From Chara braunii (lineage: Eukaryota; Streptophyta; Charophyceae; Charales; Characeae), in assembly GCA_003427395.1 (NCBI GenBank), contig BFEA01000304.1, forward strand, positions 205,456 to 243,274: a stretch of 37,819 nt of DNA. Direction: 5' to 3'. A program made the translations under genes and the position numbers. Within the stretch, counting starts at the first letter, position 1. Every line of letters begins with the position of its first letter. This document shows positions 20,715 through 29,181 of the stretch, piece after piece. The notes beneath the pieces are model-generated. The model worked only from the letters and a program-made list of their open reading frames with translations, was not told the DNA's origin and did not search any database.

Positions 20715-21362
20715 ATAAACCACCAGTACGTTTCCCAGCCATTGTTCTCTGATAGGGCCTCGCCACACCACTGTCTGTCGAAAGGCAAAAAAAATTGACG
20801 GCTGTCAGAACAAATTCGACAGCCTCCATTCAACAGTTTGCCCCCCTTTAGCCACACAGCATTGTAGAGTGGACGCACTTGTGAAAGCAAGGTGGCCACT
20901 TGTGAAAGCAAGGTGGAAAAAGACGAACGCGCCTGAGGGTACGACAAGCATTAGCCCATCCCGACCTTACCCCCACTCACCAAATTTCAAAGAGAAGTCC
21001 ATGGCGCAGCCGAGGACAGTCAAAAGCATCGGAGTAGCGAGAGGCTGGGTGGGGATTCAACGACTTTCAACAGGAGGTGAGGTGTCGAGAAGCATTCTCT
21101 GACAAGTTGCTGGCGAATTTTCTTCCCGTCTCGGACTTCGACAGCCTGTGTGGCGAAGAGAAACTATCGAAAATCGCATTTTCGACAGTGGTGTGGCAAG
21201 GCCCATACTCTTGCATGCTGCCGCAACATTTGGGGGTCAGAAGCTGGAGCAAAATGGCTGGCGGCGCCAGCCAAAACAAGGCCCGGGCCAGTTCGTTTTT
21301 TCTCGGCGCGCACGGTCTTTAGAGCCCTGGGCAGAAGTGGCCTGCAAATACTGGTGGTCTAG
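20715..21362. mobile_element. TTAA-family TIR element, 648 bp, containing a GGGCC element
   Basis: Left ATAAACCACCAGTACGTTTC and right AAATACTGGTGGTCTAG. Each terminal tetramer is one base off TTAA. Most of the interior is the GGGCC element at 20755-21204, which therefore inserted later. The remaining right part (ATGCTGCCGCAACA, GGAGCAAAATGGCTGG) is homologous to a segment of the adjoining element at about 21412-21475. Confidence 0.65.
20755..21204. mobile_element. GGGCC-family element A, 450 bp, ATA target duplication
   Basis: TIRs GGGCCTCGCCACACCACTGT and, reverse complemented, GGGCCTTGCCACACCACTGT. ATA flanks both ends (20752-20754 and 21205-21207). The 8-mer TTCGACAG or its complement CTGTCGAA occurs four times, twice as the inner end of the TIRs and twice internally, with more degenerate copies. 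No coding capacity. Confidence 0.82.
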
Positions 21363-22057
21363 AGCACCGGTGCGTTTCCCAGCTTTTTTTTTCTTTGTTT
21401 TTGTGGTTTGCATGCCGGCACAACTTTCTGTGCTCGGCCTCCAGGAGCAAAACGGCTGGTGTCGCTAGCCGAGATTATTTCTTTTTTTTGTTCTTTTTTT
21501 TTGCGTTTCTTAGAAAGGTTGTGCAGGCTGAGGTACAGGCAGGCCCTACCCCGGCGGCGAGTGCTTTAATCACACTCCCACGACACACCTATGGCAGAGC
21601 AGGGGCATTCCAAGCCGGGAGACTCCCAATGGTACTCAGTCACTCAGTGACCGCCCTCTCCCAACTGTGTACGTCCTAAGCATAGCCAGCTGGACTCTCT
21701 AACATAGCCAGCAGGACGCCCTACGGGCGGGACCCCCCATACAACATCTACACAGCCTTGCGACCGTCACCCCGTGGGGTGCCCGGCCGGGGATGTGAAT
21801 GTGCAGGGATGTGAATGTGCGGTGATGAGAATGTGCGAAATCCAATATCGAGGATTCGTAGCGCACAAATTTTTAGTGAGCGCCAACGCACTCGACCGAG
21901 CCAGCCAGGACTCGATCCCGCTGCCTGTGTCTTGCGGCACAGGAACCTGCAGAACACAGGTGCCCGACCAACTGGGCTACCGCCAAGATCGTTCTTTTTG
22001 GCGTGCAGGGTGTTTCCAGCCCCAGAGAAAAGTGCCTTGAAAGTACCGGTGGTTTAA
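21359..22057. mobile_element. TTAA-family TIR element, 699 bp, degenerate left end
   Basis: Left TCTAGAGCACCGGTGCGTTTC continues CCAGC as in the neighbour at 20715. Right CTTGAAAGTACCGGTGGTTTAA ends at TTAA 22054-22057. The terminal tetramer TCTA seems shared with the neighbouring element, so the two abut. A tRNA-derived SINE lies inside on the minus strand. Confidence 0.5.
21775..21995 (-). mobile_element. tRNA-derived SINE
   Basis: The minus strand contains a pol III A-box-like TAGCCCAGTTGGTCGGGCAC and, about 50 bases later, a B-box-like GGGATCGAGTCCTGG, the internal promoter arrangement of tRNA genes. Downstream is non-tRNA sequence with AATCCTCGATATTGG and repeats of CACATTC. The insert between the boxes cannot fold as a normal anticodon arm as far as I can see, so this is a SINE rather than a tRNA gene. 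No reverse transcriptase is encoded; such elements depend on LINEs. Confidence 0.65.
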
Positions 22058-22508
22058 TCCACCACTATTTTAACAAACCAGCGGCAATTTTTTGTTTCCC
22101 CGAAACCATGTGCATCTACAGGAAGAAGCAGTGAGAAAAAACTATGATCTTCTTTCACAACCTACATTTTTCTTGGCAATGAAAAAAAAAGAAAGTTCCA
22201 TTTTTTATATCTTTTCTGGAAAAATTGCCAGTCCATCTATGCTCCTGATTGTTTTCAGATTTGTCGTTAATCAGTCTGAGCACGAAAAATTGCCAAAGTC
22301 CGTGCATTCCACATTTTGTGAAAAGCCACAGACTGCCCATGGCCAAGCCTAGCAGCCCACCCCATGGCCAGCCGCACATTTCTTCATCCTTGGGACACAG
22401 CTTAACACGGACCCATGGAAAGGATGGCAACTCACCAGTTGTTCGTGGTTCCCTGGTGAGCTGGGAGGCACTGCCAATAACAAACGGCTTTGGCAGACAG
22501 GAAAGCAA
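22058..22508. other. No recognised gene
   Basis: Short frames on both strands without recognisable domains. AAAAATTGCCA occurs near 22218 and 22286 as a short direct repeat. Confidence 0.5.
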
Positions 22509-22671
22509 TTAAACCACCACTACTTGGCCCATACATCAGCCGCCCCAAAACAATAGACCAGAAGCGCTTCCACTCGAGCGAACCAATGCGCGCTCCCATG
22601 TATGGGCCAGTACATTCATCATCGCAGCGGCTTCTTTACAGCCGCGACTTTAGGAAGTACTGGTGGTTTAA
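22509..22671. mobile_element. TTAA-family TIR element, 163 bp
   Basis: Left TTAAACCACCACTACTTGGC and right AGGAAGTACTGGTGGTTTAA, both ending exactly at TTAA. An inner inverted pair TTGGCCCATACAT/ATGTATGGGCCA (about 22523 and 22600) suggests the right end was lengthened by extra sequence (about 22612-22653) relative to the compact member at 31724. Confidence 0.78.
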
Positions 22672-22681
22672 CATCCATGCG

Positions 22682-22736
22682 GTCACTCACTCACTCACTC
22701 ACTCACTCACTCACTCACTCACTCACTCACTCACGC
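22682..22736. repeat. (ACTC)n microsatellite
   Basis: About 13 tetranucleotide units, begun about 10 bp after the preceding TIR element. Confidence 0.95.
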
Positions 22737-22969
22737 ATCAGGGGCTAATTTGCTCTCCCTGACCATTTTCCGAGTTCAGTGGGAAAAACCAGCAGGGAGT
22801 GCCCCACCCAATCACAGAGTCACCAGAGTTGGGAGTTTGGTGAGTGGAAGGATAGCCATTGTAAAATACACACCTACAATAAACTATGAAATCAGGTGCA
22901 TTTGATTTCAGAAGTTTATATACGCCTATGACATGTACCTGATTTTACGACAACAGCAGAATCGAGCAG
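22737..22969. other. No recognised gene
   Basis: An imperfect inverted pair around 22900 (AAATCAGGTGCATTTGATTT) was seen. No gene was identified. Confidence 0.5.
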
Positions 22970-23135
22970 ATCAGTGCTCAGTTGGTTAGAGCTCTGGCAT
23001 TGCAAAAGAGAGTTAAACTTCGTGGGTTCTACTCTGTCCACCCTCAATGTCTCCGGCGCATGTTCAATTGGTGCTAGGTTGACAACCGCCGTACTTGCCC
23101 TCCAGCCTGGCACACCACAGATGAGCCGCTACGAC
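22970..23135 (+). mobile_element. Probable tRNA-derived SINE fragment
   Basis: TGCTCAGTTGGTTAGAGC is a near-consensus pol III A box. GTGGGTTCTACTCTG, 36-40 bases later, is a degraded B box (consensus GGTTCGANTCC). An intact tRNA is unlikely because of the B-box damage and a poor acceptor stem. Downstream sequence is unrecognised. Confidence 0.5.
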
Positions 23136-23181
23136 ACACAGGATTTTATTTTTATTTTTATTTTTTTTGAGTACACAGGAT
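23136..23181. repeat. T-rich mini-insertion flanked by ACACAGGAT
   Basis: ACACAGGAT at 23136-23144 and 23173-23181 brackets 28 bp that begins (TTTAT)n and ends TTTTTGAGT. It is nearly the same kind of insert as at 28811-28839. Confidence 0.6.
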
Positions 23182-23450
23182 ATTTAGAGTGGTGTTCCTG
23201 GAGGAGTACTACGGTAGCTCCTGGGGTACCTGTAAAGGTAGAACTGGGTGAGGGAGCACCCGTCTGTAACGTTTTATTATCATGGAGGGTGATGATGTCC
23301 TTGAAGGGAGCGCGTTCCGAACAAGGGGGTGGTCTACGGTAACCCTGAACCGCCAGGAGGTGGGTGGGGTTTGCGGGGTCTGCACCTGTAAGGCTGGTGG
23401 GTGTGGGTAGTTCTACCAGATTAGACAGCACGTTAGACATGCAATGCCTT

Positions 23451-23464
23451 GAATACACAACATA

Positions 23465-23496
<32 letters not shown>

Positions 23497-23513
23497 GTGA
23501 ATAAACAACATAC
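23451..23513. repeat. Poly-T mini-insertion flanked by 15-bp repeats
   Basis: GAATACACAACATAC (23451-23465) and GAATAAACAACATAC (23499-23513) bracket 33 bp that is TC, about 29 T and GT. Confidence 0.7.
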
Positions 23514-23610
23514 ATGTTGAACAGAAGATAAATGCAGATTCACATATCACAAGGTTAGGACCTCTGAATGGGAAAAACGGCAGACAACTACCACCCAAGG
23601 CAGCATATAC

Positions 23611-24197
23611 ACCTAAGGGGGGTGACCCTGGCGCAGAGTACAGATCTAATATACAGCTGAGCAAGAAATGTGCACATTGTCAATCTGAGGGACTACAGAC
23701 CTGCATAGAAATGAAGTGCTTAGGGCAGGGTAGGGTTCCCATAGGTTAGACCTTAGGCAGATGGTAAATAGGCACTGGATGGGGTGGCTCAAGTGGGACG
23801 GGTCTAGGCACGGACCCTGGATGGGGGCACAACTAAGGGGGGTGATCCTGGTCCAGCGTACAGATCTACTGTACCGCTGAGCAAGAAATGTGCACAATCT
23901 GAGAGACTTAAAGCACCAGTACACCGGACACCGGCCCGCGGGTGTCAGCACGAAACCCGCACCACTTCGAAGGCCGCCTATTTTTCTTTTTAACAGCGCC
24001 CCACGCAGCGCAGCCCCTCCGAGTTTTGCCTGTGGCGACAAAAACTTTCTGCAAGGCTGGGGCCGTGTATTTGCGCAGAAACGAACTGCTTAGGGTAGGG
24101 TTCCCGTAGGTTAGACCTTGGCCAGATGGCCATGAGACACTGCCTGTGGTGGCTCAGGTGGGAAGCTCTGCGCCCGGACCCGGATGGGGGCACATGA
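23611..24197. repeat. 220-bp tandem duplication, second copy interrupted
   Basis: CTAAGGGGGGTGA..CTGG at about 23613 recurs at 23833. Shared landmarks follow in order: GAGCAAGAAATGTGCACA, GGGTTCCC.TAGGTTAGACCTT, GTGGCTCA.GTGGGA and GGATGGGGGCACA. The second copy is about 146 bp longer because the TTAA-family element at 23908-24074 sits in it, so the first copy acts as an approximate empty site. Confidence 0.8.
23908..24074. mobile_element. TTAA-family element with decayed right end
   Basis: Left TTAAAGCACCAGTACACCGG matches the TIR with one change. The right portion TTTCTGCAAGGCTGGGGCCG followed by TGTA matches the inner right end at 3450-3480, after which TTTGCG replaces the expected CTGGTGG. 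The missing right terminus fits decay or imperfect excision. Confidence 0.55.
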
Positions 24198-24296
24198 CGT
24201 GCTCATGGGCCTCCTCATTACTACTACCGGTAGCATCCCAGGTCCCTGTGGGACGAGGCTGGTCCGATATTGCTTCAACCAGGGCTGAGCTGGGCC

Positions 24297-24725
24297 TGCT
24301 TGGTGCCCACCGCTTGTGCCTGGAACTGCTGTCCACAAGGGTAGTCCGTCAAGATAGGTTGATAAGGCATCACCATGGAGGGGGTTGGGCGTCCTTTGAG
24401 GGAGTAAATATGAAGTAGGAGTGAGTAGGGCTTGCTTGGTGCCCAGCGCTGGTGCGTTGGACTGCTGTCCACGAGGGTTGTCCGTCAAGATAGGTTGATA
24501 AGGCATCACCATGGAGGGGGGTGGGCGTCCTTTGAGGGAGTAAATATGAAGTAGGAGAGAGTAGGGCTTGCTTGGTGCCCAGCGGTGGTGCGTTGGACTG
24601 CTGTCCACGAGGGTTGTCCGTCAAGATAGGTTGATACGGGAGGTGGAGCATCAGTAAGTGAAGGCATCACCATGGAGGGCGGTGGGCGTCCTTGTAGGCA
24701 GGCAATGTGAAGTAGGAGTGAGTAC
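24297..24725. repeat. 136-bp minisatellite, three copies
   Basis: TGCTTGGTGCCCA starts units at 24297, 24433 and 24569. GTCCGTCAAGATAGGTTGAT and GCATCACCATGGAG recur in each. The third copy has an insertion of roughly 25 bp after GGTTGATA. Repeated minus-strand peptides (MDSSPTHQRWAPSK type) are only translations of the repeat. Confidence 0.95.
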
Positions 24726-24798
24726 CGCCCTGGATGGATCGCCGGTCGTGGTTTGGGCTATCCGGTCCGCCCAAAAGTGGGTGCGATCCTGCTGTACA

Positions 24799-24939
24799 GC
24801 TAGATGGAGACGGATGCCCTGAGTGATAAGCCTAAGAGGTCTTCAACAGGAAAACAGGGGTTGCGCCGCTAGATGGAGACAGATATCCTGAGTTATAAAC
24901 CTGAGTGCTATCATAGACGGGAAAACAGGGGTTGCGCCA
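24799..24939. repeat. Two-copy repeat of about 70 bp
   Basis: GCTAGATGGAGAC..GATCCTGAGT-type starts and GAAAACAGGGGTTGCGCC ends define units at about 24799 and 24868. Confidence 0.85.
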
Positions 24940-25728
24940 GGACAAGGTACTGAGGTTAGGAAAAAAAAAAAAAAAAAAAAAAAAAGAATGATAGGGGCTC
25001 CATCAGGTATGCTATTATATAATACGGTGGAACACCGACGAAACAGCCCCCTCCCTCTCTGCCTACGGTTTACCGGGCAGTCAGCTCTGTTCGAGGATAT
25101 ATACCCTTACACAGGGCCGTGCAAGAGTTTCCCGCCAAACTCACTTCCGAGACCCTTTACTCGACGGATTGGCCACGGATATAGGTGGCATCATCACGTG
25201 CCGAGGGGCTCTGAGCCAAACAGCTAGGCCCTACCTACACACCTCACGAGCGCCATGCGCTGCATTTCCCTCGACTGGCAGTGAGAGCCGGAGTGGGAGC
25301 GGAAGCGGGAGGGGAGGGGGAGGGGGAGGGGAGGGGAGCTTGCCCGCTCGACAAATAAGAGAAAAAAGGAAAACACCGTATAGGCTGCTGCTCGCTTCAG
25401 TGACCACTGCAAAGCAAACGGGATAAATGAAGGATCGTTATCCCGCCGCAAAACTCCCCCATAGCGTCATCAGAGACTCCGTTCTTAGGTGCCAACGCGC
25501 TGTCGAATATAAACCTATAATCCCAACATGTCAATGCATGCGCAATTGGAGCTTCTTCCGAAATCGCCGATATTTAATTCAGCCACATAGCGTTCGTTCT
25601 TTCTGGTTTTTCTTCTTCGCAATAGGCATTTCGTATAAAGCGCCGGCAACCACCACCAACCAACCAAATACAGAAGAAAGGAAGAAAAAGAAATCAGAGA
25701 TCGAGGGACAACAATAAGGAGACCAACA
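24940..25728. other. No recognised gene; A-run and G-rich tract
   Basis: A 25-base A-run at 24961-24985. A purine-rich G-run tract (GGGAGGGGAGGGGGAGGGGG type) at about 25290-25340 could form quadruplex structure. Frames are short and unrecognised. Confidence 0.5.
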
Positions 25729-26007
25729 AGAAGAAGAAGAAGAAGAAGAAGAAGAAGAAGAAGAAGAAGAAGAGCAGGAGAAGTAAGAACCACGGCGAAT
25801 GGAAAACAGGCGGCTTTGCCTGCCTCTCACATATGCGCAGAAACTTCCAAGGAGGACGAGGAGGAGGAGGAGGAGGAGGAGGAGGAAGAAGAGGAAGAAG
25901 CTGAAGAAGAAGAAGAAGAAGAAGAAGAAGAAGAGGATGAAGAAGAAGAAGAAGAGGATAAGGAAGAAGAAGAAGAAGAAGAAGAAGAAGAAGAAGAAGA
26001 AGAACAG
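25729..26007. repeat. (AAG)n and GAG/GAA microsatellites
   Basis: (AAG)n at about 25729-25773 and a longer GAG/GAA tract at about 25851-26007. Poly-Glu, poly-Ser and poly-Lys frames are artefacts. The second tract lies about 130 bp beyond the stop of the CDCA7-like gene and may be in its 3' flank. Confidence 0.95.
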
Positions 26008-26120
26008 TAGTGGCAGAAACAGAAATCTAGAACGATGGGGGTAGGGTGATGAGGAGAATTTGCAGAGGGAGGAAAGGGGGAATCAGAGAAGGGAGATAAG
26101 GAAGCCAACTTACTCATACT

Positions 26121-26126
26121 TTTATT
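26121..26126 (-). promoter_or_regulatory. Candidate polyadenylation signal AATAAA
   Basis: The minus strand reads AATAAA about ten bases after the TAA stop of the CDCA7-like gene. The motif is canonical, but plant polyadenylation signals are loose and a cleavage site was not identified. Confidence 0.4.
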
Positions 26127-26135
26127 TTGCTGAAG

Positions 26136-27251
26136 TTATTGGACGAGCCCTTGAAGCTTGGCCTTGAGGAGATGGGCAACAGAGGGATAACCATGTCGCC
26201 GCGCCTCGTAAATGGCGACCCCGAGCGGCGCAAGCTTATGCCGTTTCAGACAGACAGAGCTGTTGCATATCCAGTAGGGATCGCTACCCTCTGCCTCCGT
26301 ACAGTGAGCACATATCCACTTGGGATTTGCTCTCACCTCCTCCACCGATAATCCGTAGCGTATCAGAATGCAAGCGCGGCAGAAGATCCCCGTCGATGAG
26401 CGACAGCGGTTACACTCCGTCTTCCCCGTGCAGCGTTTGGTCACGTCCATTCTTCCGCACCGCTCGCAGTCCGGTTCCCCGCATAACTTCTTCTGCCTAC
26501 AGAAATGACAACACAGCCCTACCACAGGGTCGTACACGCTCCCCCTCCCCTTTGAGTCACATCTATGCTGCTGCAAGTGAGGCGGCAGAACCAATGGCTT
26601 CACATCCACGTCCACTTCCATGTTGTCGTACACCTTGCGCCGCCGCGCGGCGCTGCTTGTCAGTGCGTTTGCCGGCAATCTCTCGAACGCGCCCACTTCG
26701 TATTCCTTCTTCACAATCGGCCGATTCAGCCTCGGCTTTCTGTCCTCTTTTCTGTCCCCTATGTTGTAGTTAACAGGCGTCATACCCACGAGCCTCTGCG
26801 ACCTGCGCCGTGGGCCTTCCACGCGCGCCGCCACACGCCATCTCGTCGTCGCACCCCCCCTGGCGCCAACCGGATCGTATACATCGTCCACACCCTCCTC
26901 TAGTTTCACTTTCTTCAGATCTAGCCGAGACGGCGGGAGAACACTTCTCGTCGACGCCGCAGTTATCATCGACGCCCTCAAGTTGGCCACGTCGCTGTGG
27001 ATTCCCGCCGCCAGCAATCGTGCCTTGTTCTCCGCAATGCGCGCCAACCGCTGCTCCTCATACGAGTTTGTCCCCCCTCCTCGTTTCGCTGTCTTCGCAA
27101 CCCCGTTCGCCGCTGCATTCTTCACCCCTCCCCTTGTTGTATTCTTCAAACTTCTACCCGCCATCGCCGCTTCGTCAGGATCGGGTTTGCACACCTTTAG
27201 TGCTACTGTCTCCCTTCTCTTCACGGATCTCGTTGCCCGTCGAGTCCTCGC

Positions 27252-27254
<3 letters not shown>
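26136..27254 (-). CDS. CDCA7-like zinc-finger protein (zf-4CXXC_R1), 372 aa, single exon
   Basis: CDCA7-family proteins bind DNA through a Cys-rich finger and recruit the HELLS/DDM1 nucleosome remodeller in the nucleus to help maintain DNA methylation. The finger spans about residues 239-363: VYDPVVGLCCHFCRQKK, paired C263/C266, C281/C284 and C292/C295, then IRYG, PKWICAHC (C315/C318), WICNSSVC (C330/C335) and SVAHLL. R253, G289 and R299 correspond to the three residues mutated in human CDCA7 ICF syndrome and are intact. The last CXXC block is divergent: ten residues separate C318 from W328, and CNSS replaces the usual CNCS, so one Cys is Ser. I recall this from a plant-specific divergent subclass, so it is probably not damage. 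Plant-style motifs precede it: YEEQRLARIAENKARL (65-80) and RRSQRLVGMTPVNY (150-163). The N-terminus is basic. The ATG at 27254 is chosen because upstream codons are only (GA)n-encoded Arg-Glu running into a gap; conserved motifs all lie after it. Family assignment is firm; subclass is inference. Confidence 0.93.
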
Positions 27255-27324
<70 letters not shown>

Positions 27325-27371
27325 NNNNNNNNNNNNNNNNNNNNNNNNNNNNNNNNNNNNNNNNNNNNNNN

Positions 27372-27424
<53 letters not shown>

Positions 27425-27518
27425 CACCCACACCCACACACCCACCCACCCACACACACACAACACACACACACACAACACACACACACACACATGCACA
27501 CACACAGACACACACACA
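27255..27518. repeat. Compound (CT)n-(CA)n microsatellite with gap, directly 5' of the gene
   Basis: (CT)n 27255-27324, 47 undetermined bases 27325-27371, (CT)n to 27390, (CA)n to about 27420, then CA-rich sequence. On the gene strand this is a GA/GT-rich leader ending one base before the ATG, so it is probably 5' UTR or core promoter. Its length is uncertain because of the gap. Confidence 0.95.
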
Positions 27519-27900
27519 AGCTCCCTGATTCTCCCCGTTCGTCCTCCCGCGTTATCCCCACATCTTTTCTCTCCTTAACTCAATTGCTGATTGGACTGTC
27601 GTTCCTGCTCAGTGCCATAATACTGTAACTTGAGTGCTTGCACGGCGTTCCATCGACTGCAGATCGCGCCGCCTGGACACCTCCTGCGAATCTCGCTGCG
27701 GACGCCTTCCTCCCAGCGTCCCTGACAAGCACAGGCTCGCTCTCGCTACAGTGGACAGCAGTAATGGCGGCGAGAGAGAGATGGAGAGAAGATGAGATGA
27801 TGGAGAGTTGTAGTGAGAGAAGGAAAGGAACAACGCCGACGCGATTTGCGTGTGGATGACGTCAATCATCACCGCGCGGCCGCTTCTACGCGCCGGCGCT
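27519..27900 (-). promoter_or_regulatory. Candidate promoter region of the CDCA7-like gene
   Basis: On the gene strand there is CCAAT at 27590-27594, a CGCGGGAG element near 27545-27552 (weakly E2F-like) and a bZIP-type palindrome TGACGTCA at 27857-27864. No TATA box was placed confidently. These words are short and could occur by chance; the assignment rests mostly on position. Confidence 0.3.
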
Positions 27901-28070
27901 CCGGAACGTTGGAAAGCCGGCGTAGCGTTGACAGCGGCTGGGCTGCCTGCATTCCGAAGAATTCTGACATATGAACATATGACCCAATCTACTCCAACGT
28001 CAGAAAACAAATTGTTTCGACTTGTTGCTTTTAAATTACGAACGGTACAGTAGTACCACTTCGCCACTGC
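27901..28070. other. No recognised gene
   Basis: GC-rich then AT-rich sequence. The 242-codon minus frame covering 27609-28337 runs through the 84-bp direct repeat and simple sequence and has no recognisable domain. Confidence 0.45.
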
Positions 28071-28242
28071 CATACAGCCGTCGCACGCCGCCGCACAAGA
28101 CAAAGCAACCATGTGCGACCTTTTTCCCCCTTTTGTTATTTCTTCCATACAAACCATACAGCCGTCGCACGCCGCCGCACAAGACAAAGCAACCATGTGC
28201 GACCTTTTTCCCCCTTTTGTTAAGTTCTTCCATACAAACCGC
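28071..28242. repeat. 84-bp tandem duplication
   Basis: CATACAGCCGTCGCACGCCG starts both copies (28071 and 28155). They are identical for about 75 bases; the second has two extra bases in TTGTTAAGTTCTTCC. A recent duplication. Confidence 0.95.
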
Positions 28243-28753
28243 CATTCGGTCCGAAAAGGGCCTCTACAGGGAGCCCCGTCATAACGGCTCTCGCCGGACC
28301 ACTCACCAAGTGTGTGGTATGGTGGGCGCACCCTCACCTAGAAAGCGGAAAGATACGCAACCAATGTTTTCTGTTCGTATAACAATTTTTTTTTTCTTCC
28401 ATCATCAGGATCATTCCATATCAAGAAAAGAGGCCGGGAACCTCACAATTCTACCCGGTGGAACAGAGTTCAGCCAGACCAACCTGGCTATAGACAAGCA
28501 ACACACGTAACAACCAGACCAACCTGGTAAGCAAAACAGAGCACTGTGCCTACTACTCTCACTCACACAGACGGACCATTGGCCCTAACACGGGCCTGCG
28601 ACCTACACCCAACGCAAGGCAACAGAACCACCGAGTGATAGGTTGGGTCCGCCTTAAGAGCCTTACCAACTACATTTACCAACCTAGCCAACCCCTTATC
28701 ACTGTCCGTCACCCAGATGATGCATAAAAGACAACCCCAAATAAACCGACCAC
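28243..28753. other. No recognised gene
   Basis: CCAGACCAACCTGG occurs twice near 28476 and 28515. A TATA-like CATAAAAGA and an AATAAA near 28725-28745, followed by ATTGGTGACTGGCAC at 28783, weakly suggest the end of an LTR and a primer-binding site, but no second LTR was found. Confidence 0.35.
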
Positions 28754-28786
28754 TAACAATTTTTTTTTTTTAAGGGTATAACAATT
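28754..28786. repeat. T-rich mini-insertion flanked by TAACAATT
   Basis: TAACAATT at 28754-28761 and 28779-28786 brackets a T-run plus AAGGGTA. The repeats are short, so the case is weaker than the next three. Confidence 0.4.
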
Positions 28787-28799
28787 GGTGACTGGCACA

Positions 28800-28850
28800 G
28801 CCAGCAGGATTTTATTTTTATTTTTACTTTTTTTTTTTGGCCAGCAGGAT
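28800..28850. repeat. T-rich mini-insertion flanked by GCCAGCAGGAT
   Basis: Identical 11-bp repeats at 28800-28810 and 28840-28850 bracket 29 bp, (TTTAT)-rich then T11 and G. Confidence 0.75.
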
Positions 28851-28920
28851 ATACACACCCGCCGAGCCTACATAGCAGCCAAAAACTTCATCTTCGCTTT
28901 CAGAAGGGCGACAGCCTTGA

Positions 28921-28966
28921 AATACCATCACCTCCCTTTTTTTTTTTTCTGGAATACCATCATCTC
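28921..28966. repeat. T-rich mini-insertion flanked by AATACCATCA
   Basis: AATACCATCACCTC (28921-28934) and AATACCATCATCTC (28953-28966) bracket 18 bp, mostly T. Confidence 0.65.
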
Positions 28967-28984
28967 GACAGCAAAGCTGTACCC

Positions 28985-29164
28985 AAGAGCCTAGCTCAGT
29001 GGGTACACCCATGGACTGTTGAAATACAGACCTGTGTTCGAATCCAGATGATGGAACTTGATGAACAAAACCAACTACAAATGAATTGCCTGGGGCCGGT
29101 CAGCTCAATGATAATATCTCAAGGTCATCACGCTTTCCAAAAAAAAAAAAAAAAAAAAAAAAAA
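28985..29164 (+). mobile_element. tRNA-derived SINE with poly(A) tail
   Basis: The A box CCTAGCTCAGTGGGTACAC and B box GTGTTCGAATCC are near-perfect pol III internal promoter elements 32-36 bases apart. A non-tRNA body follows with GAATTGCCTGGGGCCGGTCA and a 26-base A tail at 29139-29164. The body is homologous to a minus-strand copy at 29715-29895. AGCAAAGCT before and AGAAAGCT after may be the target duplication. Confidence 0.75.
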
Positions 29165-29181
29165 CCGAGAAAGCTCTCATA

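Noticed and set aside
2308-23131. Shared GATGAGCCGCTAC at 2308 and 23119
   Set aside because: Thirteen bases of identity without extension on either side is compatible with chance or a very short relic.
24111-24651. Proline/serine repeat protein on minus strand
   Set aside because: The 136-bp repeat unit is not a multiple of three, so each copy changes frame; a periodic protein would not persist.
24297-24725. CRISPR-like array
   Set aside because: Repeats are contiguous 136-bp units without short unique spacers, and the sequence is eukaryotic.
25799-26117. Charged or poly-Ser proteins over GAA/GAG repeats
   Set aside because: Pure translation of microsatellite sequence on both strands.
27255-27515. 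N-terminal extension of the CDCA7-like protein
   Set aside because: It would be encoded by (GA)n, a gap and (GT)n, giving only Arg-Glu and Cys-Val repeats; the ATG at 27254 is the sensible start.
27609-28337. 242-codon minus-strand frame
   Set aside because: It includes a perfectly repeated 84-bp segment (repeated MVALSCAAACDGCM) and simple sequence, with no domain.
28690-28800. LTR end and primer-binding site
   Set aside because: ATTGGTGACTGGCAC resembles a position after an LTR, but no partner LTR, polypurine tract or internal protein was found.
28985-29050. Functional tRNA gene
   Set aside because: A and B boxes are good, but acceptor and anticodon stems do not form properly, and a body with poly(A) tail plus a second homologous copy shows a SINE.
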